From Bacteroidota bacterium (GTDB lineage: Bacteria > Bacteroidota > Bacteroidia > Sphingobacteriales > Sphingobacteriaceae), in the NCBI GenBank assembly GCA_023427985.1, contig JAEYZM010000018.1, forward strand, positions 62,001-126,000: a stretch of 64,000 nucleotides of DNA. The letters are read 5' to 3'. The position numbers and the translations under genes are program-made. Position 1 is the first letter of the stretch, and each line of letters opens with the position of its first letter. Positions 7,998 to 15,662 of this stretch are shown one piece after another. The notes under the pieces are model-generated. The model saw only the letters and a program-made list of their open reading frames with translations. It did not search any database and was not told where the DNA came from.

Positions 7998-9623
7998 ATG
8001 ATTTCTGTTTCTAATTTATCCCTGAAATACGGGAAAAGAGTGCTTTTTGAAGATGTTAACGTGAAGTTTACACCGGGCAATTGCTACGGCGTGATTGGTG
8101 CGAACGGTGCGGGAAAATCGACTTTCTTAAAGATTCTATCAGGCGAAATTGATTCTACAACGGGGCATGTTTCCATTACTCCGGGCGATAGAATGTCGGT
8201 ATTGAAACAGAACCACTTTGAATTCGATAATTTTCAAGTATTGCAAACGGTGGTGATGGGGAATAAGAAGCTTTGGGACATTATGCAAGAGAAAGATGCT
8301 TTGTATGCGAAGCCTGATTTTAACGATGCCGATGGTGAGCGCGTATCAGAATTAGAAGGTTTATTTGCAGAGATGAACGGTTGGAATGTGGAGAGCGATG
8401 CTGCGGCTTTATTAAGTGGTTTAGGTATCAAGGAAGAATTGCATTATAAATTAATGAACGAGATTTCGGGAAACGAAAAAGTACGTGTGCTATTAGCTCA
8501 AGCTTTGTTTGGGAATCCCGATATTTTATTACTCGATGAGCCTACCAACGATTTGGATATTGAAACCATTTCTTGGTTGGAAAATTTCTTAGCTGATTTT
8601 CCGAATACGGTGATTGTGGTTTCCCACGATCGTCACTTCTTAGATTCAGTATGTACGCATATTGCCGATATTGATTTTGGTAAACTAAATATTTATACGG
8701 GTAACTATTCGTATTGGTATGAGAGTTCTCAATTAGCATTAAGACAAAGGGCAGATCAGAATAAAAAGATTGAAGACAAGCGTAAAGAATTGCAAGAATT
8801 TATTGAACGATTTTCTGCTAATGCATCTAAGTCGAAACAAGCAACATCACGTAAGAAATTATTAGAGAAATTGAACGTCGATGAAATTAAACCATCGACT
8901 CGTAAGTATCCAGCAATTATTTTCAAGCAAGAGCGTGAGGCAGGTGATCAGATTTTAACTGTTGAAAATTTAGCTGCTTATAATGATGAAGGTAATTGTT
9001 TGTTTAAAGACATTAATTTCTCATTAAACAAAGGCGATAAAGTTGCCGTGATATCGCGCGATAGTATTGCTACATCGACCTTCTATGAACTATTAATGGG
9101 TAATATGGATGTAAAGATTGGTGAGATTAAATGGGGCGTGACTATTACAAAAGCATATCTACCATCTAACAATGCTTCTTTCTTCAATGTCGATTTGAAT
9201 TTGATCGATTGGTTGAGACAATATTCAACAGAAAAAGACGAGACCTATATCAGAGGATTTTTGGGTAAGATGTTGTTCTCAGGAGAAGAGTCTTTGAAGA
9301 ATTGTAAAGTATTATCAGGAGGAGAGAAGGTGCGTTGCATGGTTTCGAGAATGATGATGTTGAATGCGAATATGTTGATGTTGGATGAACCAACAAACCA
9401 CCTCGACTTGGAATCGATTACAGCATTTAACAATTCATTGAAAGATTTTAAAGGGACGGTGATGTTGAGTTCGCATGACCATGAGTTTATGCAGACGGTT
9501 GCGAATAGAATCATCGAGATAACACCAAATGGAATTATTGATAAGGTAATGACATACGACGAGTACATTGCCGATGAGAAGATAAAAGCTATGCGTGAGG
9601 AAATGTATGCAGTGGGTGTGTAG
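7998..9623 (+). CDS. ABC-F family ATPase, YbiT-like
   Basis: 541 residues with two ABC domains and no membrane segments, colinear with E. coli YbiT throughout, including the inter-domain linker (about 245-310) with RFSANASKSKQATSR. Domain 1 has intact Walker A GANGAGKST (34-42) and Walker B (ILLLDEPTNDLD, 176-187), but a changed signature, ISGNEK (156-161). Domain 2 has the canonical signature LSGGEK (439-444) and Walker B (460-470), but its Walker A is lost: ISRDSIATST (352-361) has Thr359 in place of the Lys and no Gly pattern. ABC-F proteins bind the ribosomal E site and act on translation or antibiotic-stalled ribosomes. This one should have one working and one dead composite ATP site. 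Confidence 0.92.
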   Translation: MISVSNLSLKYGKRVLFEDVNVKFTPGNCYGVIGANGAGKSTFLKILSGEIDSTTGHVSITPGDRMSVLKQNHFEFDNFQVLQTVVMGNKKLWDIMQEKDALYAKPDFNDADGERVSELEGLFAEMNGWNVESDAAALLSGLGIKEELHYKLMNEISGNEKVRVLLAQALFGNPDILLLDEPTNDLDIETISWLENFLADFPNTVIVVSHDRHFLDSVCTHIADIDFGKLNIYTGNYSYWYESSQLALRQRADQNKKIEDKRKELQEFIERFSANASKSKQATSRKKLLEKLNVDEIKPSTRKYPAIIFKQEREAGDQILTVENLAAYNDEGNCLFKDINFSLNKGDKVAVISRDSIATSTFYELLMGNMDVKIGEIKWGVTITKAYLPSNNASFFNVDLNLIDWLRQYSTEKDETYIRGFLGKMLFSGEESLKNCKVLSGGEKVRCMVSRMMMLNANMLMLDEPTNHLDLESITAFNNSLKDFKGTVMLSSHDHEFMQTVANRIIEITPNGIIDKVMTYDEYIADEKIKAMREEMYAVGV

Positions 9624-9646
9624 ATTATTTACAATAGGTATAAAAA

Positions 9647-9675
9647 AAGGTCGGTATAAAAGCCGACCTTTTTTC
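9647..9675. terminator. Bidirectional terminator between ABC-F gene and tRNA-like RNA
   Basis: AAGGTCGG (9647-9654) pairs with CCGACCTT (9663-9670). T-runs occur on both strands (A-run at 9642-9648, T-run at 9669-9674), so it can end the ABC-F mRNA on the plus strand and the convergent tRNA-like transcript on the minus strand. Confidence 0.85.
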
Positions 9676-9698
9676 GTTAATTTAATTGAGATACTCTG

Positions 9699-9824
9699 CT
9701 GTAGGAGGAGGATTCGAACCTCCAAAGGGCAGTTAGGTAAAACATCTTGGAAGAAGCCTTTACTTTGTTCTGTATCCCCACCCCCGAGACAAGAGGGCAT
9801 GTCTGCCTGTTTCATCACCCCACA
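9699..9824 (-). ncRNA. Class II tRNA-like RNA with GUC anticodon loop and very long variable arm
   Basis: Read on the minus strand, all tRNA parts are present in order. The acceptor stem is TGTGGGG with TCCTACA (two G-U pairs), followed by TG at positions 8-9. The D arm is ATG-loop-CAT with the 11-base loop AAACAGGCAGA, very like that of the tRNA-Leu(GAG) at 30514-30595 (AAATTGGTAGA). The anticodon arm is CCCTC-TTGTCTC-GGGGG and the T arm is GGAGG-TTCGAAT-CCTCC. The discriminator is G and no CCA is encoded. The anticodon position reads GUC (Asp), although the body is of leucine/serine class. The variable region is 57 bases, against roughly 15 in ordinary class II tRNAs, and can fold into a long hairpin (GGG and CAG with CTGCCC, then GTAAA with TTTAC). 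It has its own -7 box and terminator. It could be a working unusual tRNA, a tRNA-derived regulator, or a decaying gene; conserved stems argue against decay. Confidence 0.75.
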
Positions 9825-9845
9825 GTATTTGCTTATTTGATACTT

Positions 9846-9853
9846 CAAAGCTA
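9846..9853 (-). promoter_or_regulatory. -7 box of the tRNA-like RNA
   Basis: TAGCTTTG on the minus strand matches TAnnTTTG. The predicted start lies near 9840, about 15 bases before the RNA 5' end at 9824. No -33 TTG was found. Confidence 0.5.
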
Positions 9854-9949
9854 TATTTATTAGAATATATTTTATAATTTATTTTAAAATTTAGAAAATA
9901 TTTAATTTTATAATTGTTATATTAGATTTAATACAACAACAACAAAGTT

Positions 9950-10414
9950 ATGGGCGCCAAATTGAATATCGACGAAATTGATTTGAAGTTGATGCAGAAA
10001 CTGATGAGTAATGCGGATGCTTCTTATGCAGAAATTGGTGAGGAATTATTTGTTTCACCGGGTACCATTCATGTTCGATTAAAAAAATTGACTGAAATGG
10101 GGATTATTAAGAATAAGAAATACGAAATTGATCTAAAGAAAATAGGATTTGATATTGTTGCTTTTGTTGGAGTTTATTTAGAAAAAAGTTCGATGTACGA
10201 TCAAGTTGTCAAGCAAATTCAGAAATTACCACAAGTAATACGATTGAATTATACAACTGGAAATTACAGTATGTTTATTGAATTGTCATGTAGAAATATC
10301 GATGATTTAAAAGATATTTTACACGATAAACTTCAAAAAATAAATGGAATAGAACGCACAGAGACTTTTATTTCTTTGGAGGAAAGTTTCAACAGAGCAC
10401 CCATCATTTCTTAG
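9950..10414 (+). CDS. Lrp/AsnC-family transcriptional regulator
   Basis: 154 residues with the typical two-domain layout: an N-terminal helix-turn-helix (about 6-60; ELFVSPGTIHVRLKKLTEMGII covers the recognition helix) and a C-terminal RAM domain (about 70-148) of alternating strands and helices that binds amino acids and drives octamer assembly. Such proteins are local or global regulators of amino-acid and cell-state genes. It lies 24 bases before the large sensor kinase in the same direction and could be co-transcribed with it, which is not a usual partnership. It faces away from the tRNA-like RNA. Confidence 0.92.
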   Translation: MGAKLNIDEIDLKLMQKLMSNADASYAEIGEELFVSPGTIHVRLKKLTEMGIIKNKKYEIDLKKIGFDIVAFVGVYLEKSSMYDQVVKQIQKLPQVIRLNYTTGNYSMFIELSCRNIDDLKDILHDKLQKINGIERTETFISLEESFNRAPIIS

Positions 10415-10438
10415 CTTTAATTGAGTTAAGAATTATTT

Positions 10439-13129
10439 ATGCTGACTAAACTATATTCATATTTCAAAAAACTTTTTGGATATCATTATTATGCATCTTC
10501 TGATGCAAATTTTTACTTAGACTCGGTTCTTAGAAACGATGTGGAAAGTATTATCCTATTTGATCGACAATACAATGTAATTGCATTTAATAAGAAAATA
10601 GAAGAGTCGGTAAAAAGAATAAGGAATAAGCAATTGCATGTAGGAGATTCTGTTTTGCAAATTATTGCAGAATCAAATTTATCGAAGTTCAAGTTGGAAG
10701 TAGAGAAATGTCTAAATGGTCAAACCATCACTTCTGAAAGAAATATATTCGACAAAAATGGAAAAGAGTTTTGGTATTTGTATCAATACAATCCGATATT
10801 AAAAGGCAAGGAAATTATTGGAGTGTCAATGATAAGTATTGATGTAACAGAAAATAAATTGTTTAGTAATATCATACACTCCAATGAAAATAAATACAAA
10901 GCATTAATAGATCAATCGCATTCGGCTTTATTTTTGTCTAAACCTGATGGTATTATCATCGAAGCAAATTTGTCGGCTTGCGAAATGTTTGGTTATTCAA
11001 TTGAAGAATTTCACGGTATGCATCGAAATAAAATCATAGAGCATAACGATCCAAATTTTTCAAATTTATTAAAAGAAAGACAACTCAACGGCTCTATTAA
11101 AGGAAAGCTTATAGGTATAAAAAGAAATGGTGATCGTTTTCCAATCGAAGTGATTTCTGTTATTTATAAAGATGAGTTAAGTTCAGAACTAAGAAGTAGC
11201 ACGGTCATTACAGACATTACCGATAACGATAAAACTGAAATTGAACTTATTAAATCAAAAAACAATTTAGAGAAGGCTTTAAACGAACTTAATCATCAAA
11301 AGTTTGCATTAGACCAACACTCGATAGTTGCCGTAACTGATGAAAAAGGTACTATTACGTATGTCAACGATAAATTTTGTGAAATATCTGGTTATAGCAG
11401 AGAAGAATTAATTGGAAAGAATCATCGTCTGATTAATTCAGGTTATCACGAAAAAGATTTTTTTAGAGATTTATATAAAACGATTTATGCTGGGAAAGTT
11501 TGGAATGGAGATATTTGTAATAAGAAGAAAGACGGCAGTTTGTATTGGGTTAGGACTACCATCGTTCCATTTAATGATACTGAAAGTAAAGTGCCCACTC
11601 AATTCATAGCAATCCGAACCGACATAACTTATCAGAAAAAATCTTTACAAGAATTACAAGAAGTTAATGAACGATTTGAGTACGTAACTAAAGCTACATT
11701 CGATGCAGTTTGGGATTGGGATTTGAACAGCGATGTGGTATTTATGGGTGAAGGCTTTTATAATTTATTTGGATATGTGAATTCAGGTAAAAAAAGACAT
11801 TATCATGAAATGATCCGATTCATACATCCCGATGATTATATTGATACAGTAAATAGTCTTCAGCAATCGATGAATTCCAATAAATTGAATTGGTCGGCCG
11901 AATATCGTTTCTTAAAAGCCAACGGGGAATATGCTTATGTACAAGATAAGGCCATCATTATTCGTGATAAAAACAATCACTGTATTCGCGTTATCGGTGC
12001 AATTCAAGATATTTCGAAATCTAAACAGGAGCAAATGCAATTAAAGCTTCTTGAATCAGTAATTACAAATTCTACTGATGCAATTCTTATTACTGAAGCA
12101 GAGCCCGTAGATAGTCCAGGTCCTAGAATTATATATGTAAATGATGCATTTACTAGAATGACTGGATATTCTAAGGAGGAAGTAATTGGTAAATCTCCTC
12201 GTTTATTACAAGGTCCAGAATCAGATGAGAAGGAACTAAGACGATTGAAGATCGCATTGAAAAATTGGGAAACGTGTGAAATTGAAACTATCAACTATAA
12301 AAAAAATGGCGAAAAATATTGGGTGAATTTTTCAGTAGTTCCAGTGGCCGATAGTACAGGTTGGTACACACATTGGATTGCAATTGAGAGGGATGTAACA
12401 TCAAGGAAACAATCTGAAGAAGAAAAAATTAACCTAATCAATGAACTTAGCTCATCGAATAAAGAGTTAAAGCAATTTTCTTATATCACATCACATAATT
12501 TACGAGCACCAGTAGCGAATCTACTTGGCATTTTCAATATTTTAGATACAAGCGAAGTGAAGAATGAACTCAGCTTGAAATTAATAGATGGTCTGAAAAC
12601 ATCGACCCTTAAACTTAACGACACACTAAACGATTTAATTAAAATTTTAGTAATAAAGGAAAATACGAATTTGCCAATCGATCAATTATCTTTAAACGAT
12701 GTGTTGTCGGAAGTTCTATTGCTAATTAACAATCAAGTTCAGGATTCAAAAGCAATTATCCAATCAGATTTTTCAGAACTTGAACACGTTCAATTTAACA
12801 AATCATATTTAGAAAGTATCTTTATAAATATGATTACAAATTCTATTCGTTATTCAAAAGAGAACGTTTTCCCAATCATTAAAATTAAATCGAGGATTGT
12901 TGATTCTAAAGCACAATTGGAGTTTAGTGATAATGGAATTGGTATGGATATGGAAAAAGTAAAACACGATATTTTTGGATTGTATAAACGTTTTCATAAT
13001 CATTCAGAAAGTAAGGGCATAGGATTGTATTTAGTGCAATCACAGGTACATGCAATGGGAGGAGCTATTCATGTCGACAGTAAAGTTGGAGTAGGAACAA
13101 CATTTACAATAACATTCAAAAAAATATAA
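10439..13129 (+). CDS. Multi-PAS sensor histidine kinase
   Basis: 896 residues without a clear membrane segment, so probably cytoplasmic. About five PAS/PAC modules occupy residues 25-660: roughly 30-140, 150-260, 290-400, 415-525 and 535-660. The third contains the common SGYSREELIGKNHRLINSGYH signature. The fifth resembles LOV-type PAS domains (MTGYSKEEVIGKSPRLLQGP) but has Pro where photoactive LOV domains have the flavin-binding Cys, so it is not expected to be a light sensor. The kinase core has His686 (TSHNLRAPVANLLG), N box NMITNSIRYS, G1 DNGIGM and G2 SKGIGLYLVQ. No receiver domain is attached. The next gene, another sensor kinase, starts four bases later. Confidence 0.92.
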   Translation: MLTKLYSYFKKLFGYHYYASSDANFYLDSVLRNDVESIILFDRQYNVIAFNKKIEESVKRIRNKQLHVGDSVLQIIAESNLSKFKLEVEKCLNGQTITSERNIFDKNGKEFWYLYQYNPILKGKEIIGVSMISIDVTENKLFSNIIHSNENKYKALIDQSHSALFLSKPDGIIIEANLSACEMFGYSIEEFHGMHRNKIIEHNDPNFSNLLKERQLNGSIKGKLIGIKRNGDRFPIEVISVIYKDELSSELRSSTVITDITDNDKTEIELIKSKNNLEKALNELNHQKFALDQHSIVAVTDEKGTITYVNDKFCEISGYSREELIGKNHRLINSGYHEKDFFRDLYKTIYAGKVWNGDICNKKKDGSLYWVRTTIVPFNDTESKVPTQFIAIRTDITYQKKSLQELQEVNERFEYVTKATFDAVWDWDLNSDVVFMGEGFYNLFGYVNSGKKRHYHEMIRFIHPDDYIDTVNSLQQSMNSNKLNWSAEYRFLKANGEYAYVQDKAIIIRDKNNHCIRVIGAIQDISKSKQEQMQLKLLESVITNSTDAILITEAEPVDSPGPRIIYVNDAFTRMTGYSKEEVIGKSPRLLQGPESDEKELRRLKIALKNWETCEIETINYKKNGEKYWVNFSVVPVADSTGWYTHWIAIERDVTSRKQSEEEKINLINELSSSNKELKQFSYITSHNLRAPVANLLGIFNILDTSEVKNELSLKLIDGLKTSTLKLNDTLNDLIKILVIKENTNLPIDQLSLNDVLSEVLLLINNQVQDSKAIIQSDFSELEHVQFNKSYLESIFINMITNSIRYSKENVFPIIKIKSRIVDSKAQLEFSDNGIGMDMEKVKHDIFGLYKRFHNHSESKGIGLYLVQSQVHAMGGAIHVDSKVGVGTTFTITFKKI

Positions 13130-13133
13130 ATAC

Positions 13134-14900
13134 ATGTTTAAAAATGTGCAACGTTTCATTTTTTTAATACTTTTCTTTCTTATTACAATAAGTAATGTTG
13201 TTGCCTATTCATCTACTACTAATAAAATTCATAATTACGATAGTGTAAAAGTTTTTCAACTATTTAATTCTGTAGATAAGAACCTAACAGAAAACAATTT
13301 CGATTCTGCTCAATTTTATATCAATTCAATTTTAAAGTCGATTAAGTATAGAGGTCAAGATTATATAAGTTATTATCTCTGTACTCGACAAATGGAGATA
13401 TATTACTATAACTCATTGCCAGAACTTGGATTGCAAGAAGTGGCTTGGGCTATTGATCTTGCAAATACACTCAACGACAGCGACTTGCTTTTAGATGCAT
13501 ATAATTTTAAGGGTTTGTTTAGTTTGATGTTAAATCAATACGATTTGGCAATCGATGCATTTAATAAAGGCATTCAATACATAAGCAATTCATATCACCA
13601 ACATCCATTTTATTTAACACAGCCACAACATATTTATGCAAATTTAGCAGAAGTGTATGAAAAAGTTAATCGATTAAAATTCGCTTTAGATGCAAATTAC
13701 AAATCGCTCTATTATGCACAAAAACACAAGGCACAAAGGGCTACTATGGTAGCAGAATTTGGAATTGCTAATATTTACATTAAACAAAATATGTTTGACT
13801 CTGCATCATTACATTTAAATAATGCTTTAAATAAATCTAAAGAATTAAATCAACTTGATGTATATACCATGTCTTTAGTTGGATATGCAAATTTATATAA
13901 AGAGAATTCGAATTTAGCTCAGAAATATTTGTTAGATGTATTGAATATTTATAATAAGAATACTCAAATTAATAATTTATATACCATCTATATTTTAGAT
14001 GAAGCAATTTTATTGTGTGAAAAAATTAATAACACTAAGTTATTAGAAGATTTTACCAAGAAAAAAAATCAATTGAACCAAGATATTTTATTGAAAAAAT
14101 CAGAATATTTAGAAACACTGTCTCGATATAATTATAATAATGAATTAAGTTTATTTAGTAATCAACTAAAAGACATCGAAGATGAAAACTACAAATCGCA
14201 ACTTAGATTATACTTTGCTTTAATTGTAATTTTATTAATAGTGTTAATATTTATAATCTATCGATACTATATCAATCAAAAATTAAAATTATCAGAACTA
14301 AGAATTCAAATTAGTCAAGATTTACACGATGAAATTGGTTCAACACTAAGTGGTTTGGCATTGTCTTCCGATTTAGCATTGAATGAATTAAAAAATGCTA
14401 ATGGATATAATAAATTAGAATATTATTTAAACTTTATTAAAACAAATTCGAGGGAAACCATTAGCTCACTAAGTGATATAGTTTGGGTTGTAAGTATCAG
14501 AAATGAAACCCTCAACGATATGTTTGAACGATTATTAAAAAATTTCACAGAGCTATCTTACTTTAATAAAATACAATTTAATTCATCAATAGACTCCTCT
14601 ATCAAAGATTTGAAATTGGATATTAAAACCCGGAAAAATTTATATTTTGTTTGTAAAGAGATATTAAATAATTCCTTTAAACACAGTAGATCCAGCCTTA
14701 TTGATTTGAAATTCAAATCCATTTCATCTTCTAGAATTGAAATTGAGATTCGAGACTTTGGGGTGGGATTCAGTCAAGAATTAAGTAATTCAGGAAATGG
14801 ATTAACTAATATTCACGATCGACTAAAACTCATAAATGCAGAGTACCAATTAGTAAGCAATGAAACAGGTACCGAATACAAAATTTATATAAATACCTAA
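13134..14900 (+). CDS. TPR-containing sensor histidine kinase (HisKA_3 type)
   Basis: 588 residues. A signal peptide (about 1-25) leads into a periplasmic region with degenerate TPR-like helical repeats (about 30-320). A short coiled segment and one membrane helix (about 358-379) follow, then a NarL-partner type kinase core with His398 in QDLHDEIGSTLSGL, an N box CKEILNNSFKHS and a G box DFGVGFSQELSNSGNGLTNIHDRL. Kinases with this layout usually control NarL/LuxR-type regulators, and such a regulator follows 41 bases downstream. The start lies four bases after the multi-PAS kinase stop. Codon use is more AT-rich than in the genes around 5-9 kb. Confidence 0.92.
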   Translation: MFKNVQRFIFLILFFLITISNVVAYSSTTNKIHNYDSVKVFQLFNSVDKNLTENNFDSAQFYINSILKSIKYRGQDYISYYLCTRQMEIYYYNSLPELGLQEVAWAIDLANTLNDSDLLLDAYNFKGLFSLMLNQYDLAIDAFNKGIQYISNSYHQHPFYLTQPQHIYANLAEVYEKVNRLKFALDANYKSLYYAQKHKAQRATMVAEFGIANIYIKQNMFDSASLHLNNALNKSKELNQLDVYTMSLVGYANLYKENSNLAQKYLLDVLNIYNKNTQINNLYTIYILDEAILLCEKINNTKLLEDFTKKKNQLNQDILLKKSEYLETLSRYNYNNELSLFSNQLKDIEDENYKSQLRLYFALIVILLIVLIFIIYRYYINQKLKLSELRIQISQDLHDEIGSTLSGLALSSDLALNELKNANGYNKLEYYLNFIKTNSRETISSLSDIVWVVSIRNETLNDMFERLLKNFTELSYFNKIQFNSSIDSSIKDLKLDIKTRKNLYFVCKEILNNSFKHSRSSLIDLKFKSISSSRIEIEIRDFGVGFSQELSNSGNGLTNIHDRLKLINAEYQLVSNETGTEYKIYINT

Positions 14901-14911
14901 TTGAGGTATTT
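14891..14911. promoter_or_regulatory. Inverted repeat upstream of the NarL-type regulator
   Basis: AAATACCT (14891-14898), a 5-base spacer, and AGGTATTT (14904-14911) form a perfect 8-bp inverted repeat that spans the stop codon of the kinase gene. The right part, ATTGAGGTATTT (14900-14911), recurs at 15605-15616 before the first secreted protein gene. This suggests a binding site, possibly for the encoded regulator; that is inference. Confidence 0.45.
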
Positions 14912-14941
14912 ATGCGATTTAATTTTTAGTTAAATTCGTAT

Positions 14942-15595
14942 ATGGAAAATAGAATTAAGGTTGTTCTGTACGAAGACAACAAAACGCTGCGTGATGTGAT
15001 TTACAATATGATCAATCAAACAGAGGATCTTCAATGCATAGCTGCCTATTCCAGCACCAAACATTTGATTGATAATCTTCAAGACTCGAATGTCGATGTA
15101 GTACTAATGGATATAGAGCTTCCAGGAATGGACGGTATCGCTAGCACTGCAATATTGCATGAAAAATTTCCTGATATTAAAATTTTAATTCAAACCATTT
15201 TTGATAATTCCGACAAAATATTTAAATCCTTATGTGCGGGTGCAAGTGGATATATATTAAAATCGGATGAGTTAAGTACTCAATTACAAGCCATTCGCGA
15301 TATATACAAAGGCGGATTAGTAATGTCACCTAGTATAGCCTCAAAAGTCCTAAATTTTTTTACTCATAAAAATGTAATTCTCGTAGAGCCCAATGATGAA
15401 GATTACCGGATTTCATCACGAGAAATTGAAATACTAAAGTGTATGCAAGCCGGTAAGAAAGCAAAACAAATTTCGGATGAATTATTTATTTCTTACGAAA
15501 CCGTGCGTACTCATATCAAAAATATCTACAAAAAACTACATGTAGCTTCTAAAACAGAAGCCGTATACAAAGCCCTACAACAAGGAATAATATAA
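14942..15595 (+). CDS. NarL/FixJ-family response regulator
   Basis: 217 residues. The receiver domain (about 4-120) has Glu11/Asp12 and the phospho-acceptor Asp57 (VVLMDIELPGMDG) and the conserved Lys in GYILKSD. The LuxR-type helix-turn-helix (about 150-215) reads SREIEILKCMQAGKKAKQ followed by SYETVRTHIKNIYKKL. Positioned 41 bases after the HisKA_3 kinase, it is its obvious partner. The following two genes encode secreted beta-helix proteins in the same direction, and a shared 12-base motif is found before this gene and before the first of them. Confidence 0.94.
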   Translation: MENRIKVVLYEDNKTLRDVIYNMINQTEDLQCIAAYSSTKHLIDNLQDSNVDVVLMDIELPGMDGIASTAILHEKFPDIKILIQTIFDNSDKIFKSLCAGASGYILKSDELSTQLQAIRDIYKGGLVMSPSIASKVLNFFTHKNVILVEPNDEDYRISSREIEILKCMQAGKKAKQISDELFISYETVRTHIKNIYKKLHVASKTEAVYKALQQGII

Positions 15596-15604
15596 AATTA
15601 CCCC

Positions 15605-15654
15605 ATTGAGGTATTTCATAGACTTTTATATATCAGCAATTTTGATATATAAAA
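15605..15654. promoter_or_regulatory. Regulator-to-secreted-gene spacer: shared 12-mer plus 12-bp inverted repeat
   Basis: ATTGAGGTATTT at 15605-15616 repeats the motif at 14900-14911. It is followed by a perfect inverted repeat, TTTTATATATCA (15624-15635) with TGATATATAAAA (15643-15654), separated by 7 bases and ending 8 bases before the ATG at 15663. No T-run follows, so an operator or 5'-UTR hairpin is more likely than a terminator. Confidence 0.45.
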
Positions 15655-15662
15655 TTAAAGTT

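Noticed and set aside
9245..9568. 107-codon minus-strand frame inside the ABC-F gene
   Set aside because: Fully antisense to a well-conserved coding region without its own signals.
9435..9848. Reading frames on both strands across the tRNA-like RNA (also 9595-9840)
   Set aside because: They run through the ABC-F 3' end, the terminator hairpin and the RNA stems; no start or composition signal supports coding.
12060..12410. Fifth PAS domain of the large kinase as a LOV photoreceptor
   Set aside because: The motif is GKSPRLLQGP; the flavin-binding Cys of GRNCRFLQG is replaced by Pro.
15606..15662. TTG-initiated extension of the first beta-helix protein
   Set aside because: It would translate the 12-mer motif and the hairpin, and the ATG at 15663 opens a proper signal peptide.
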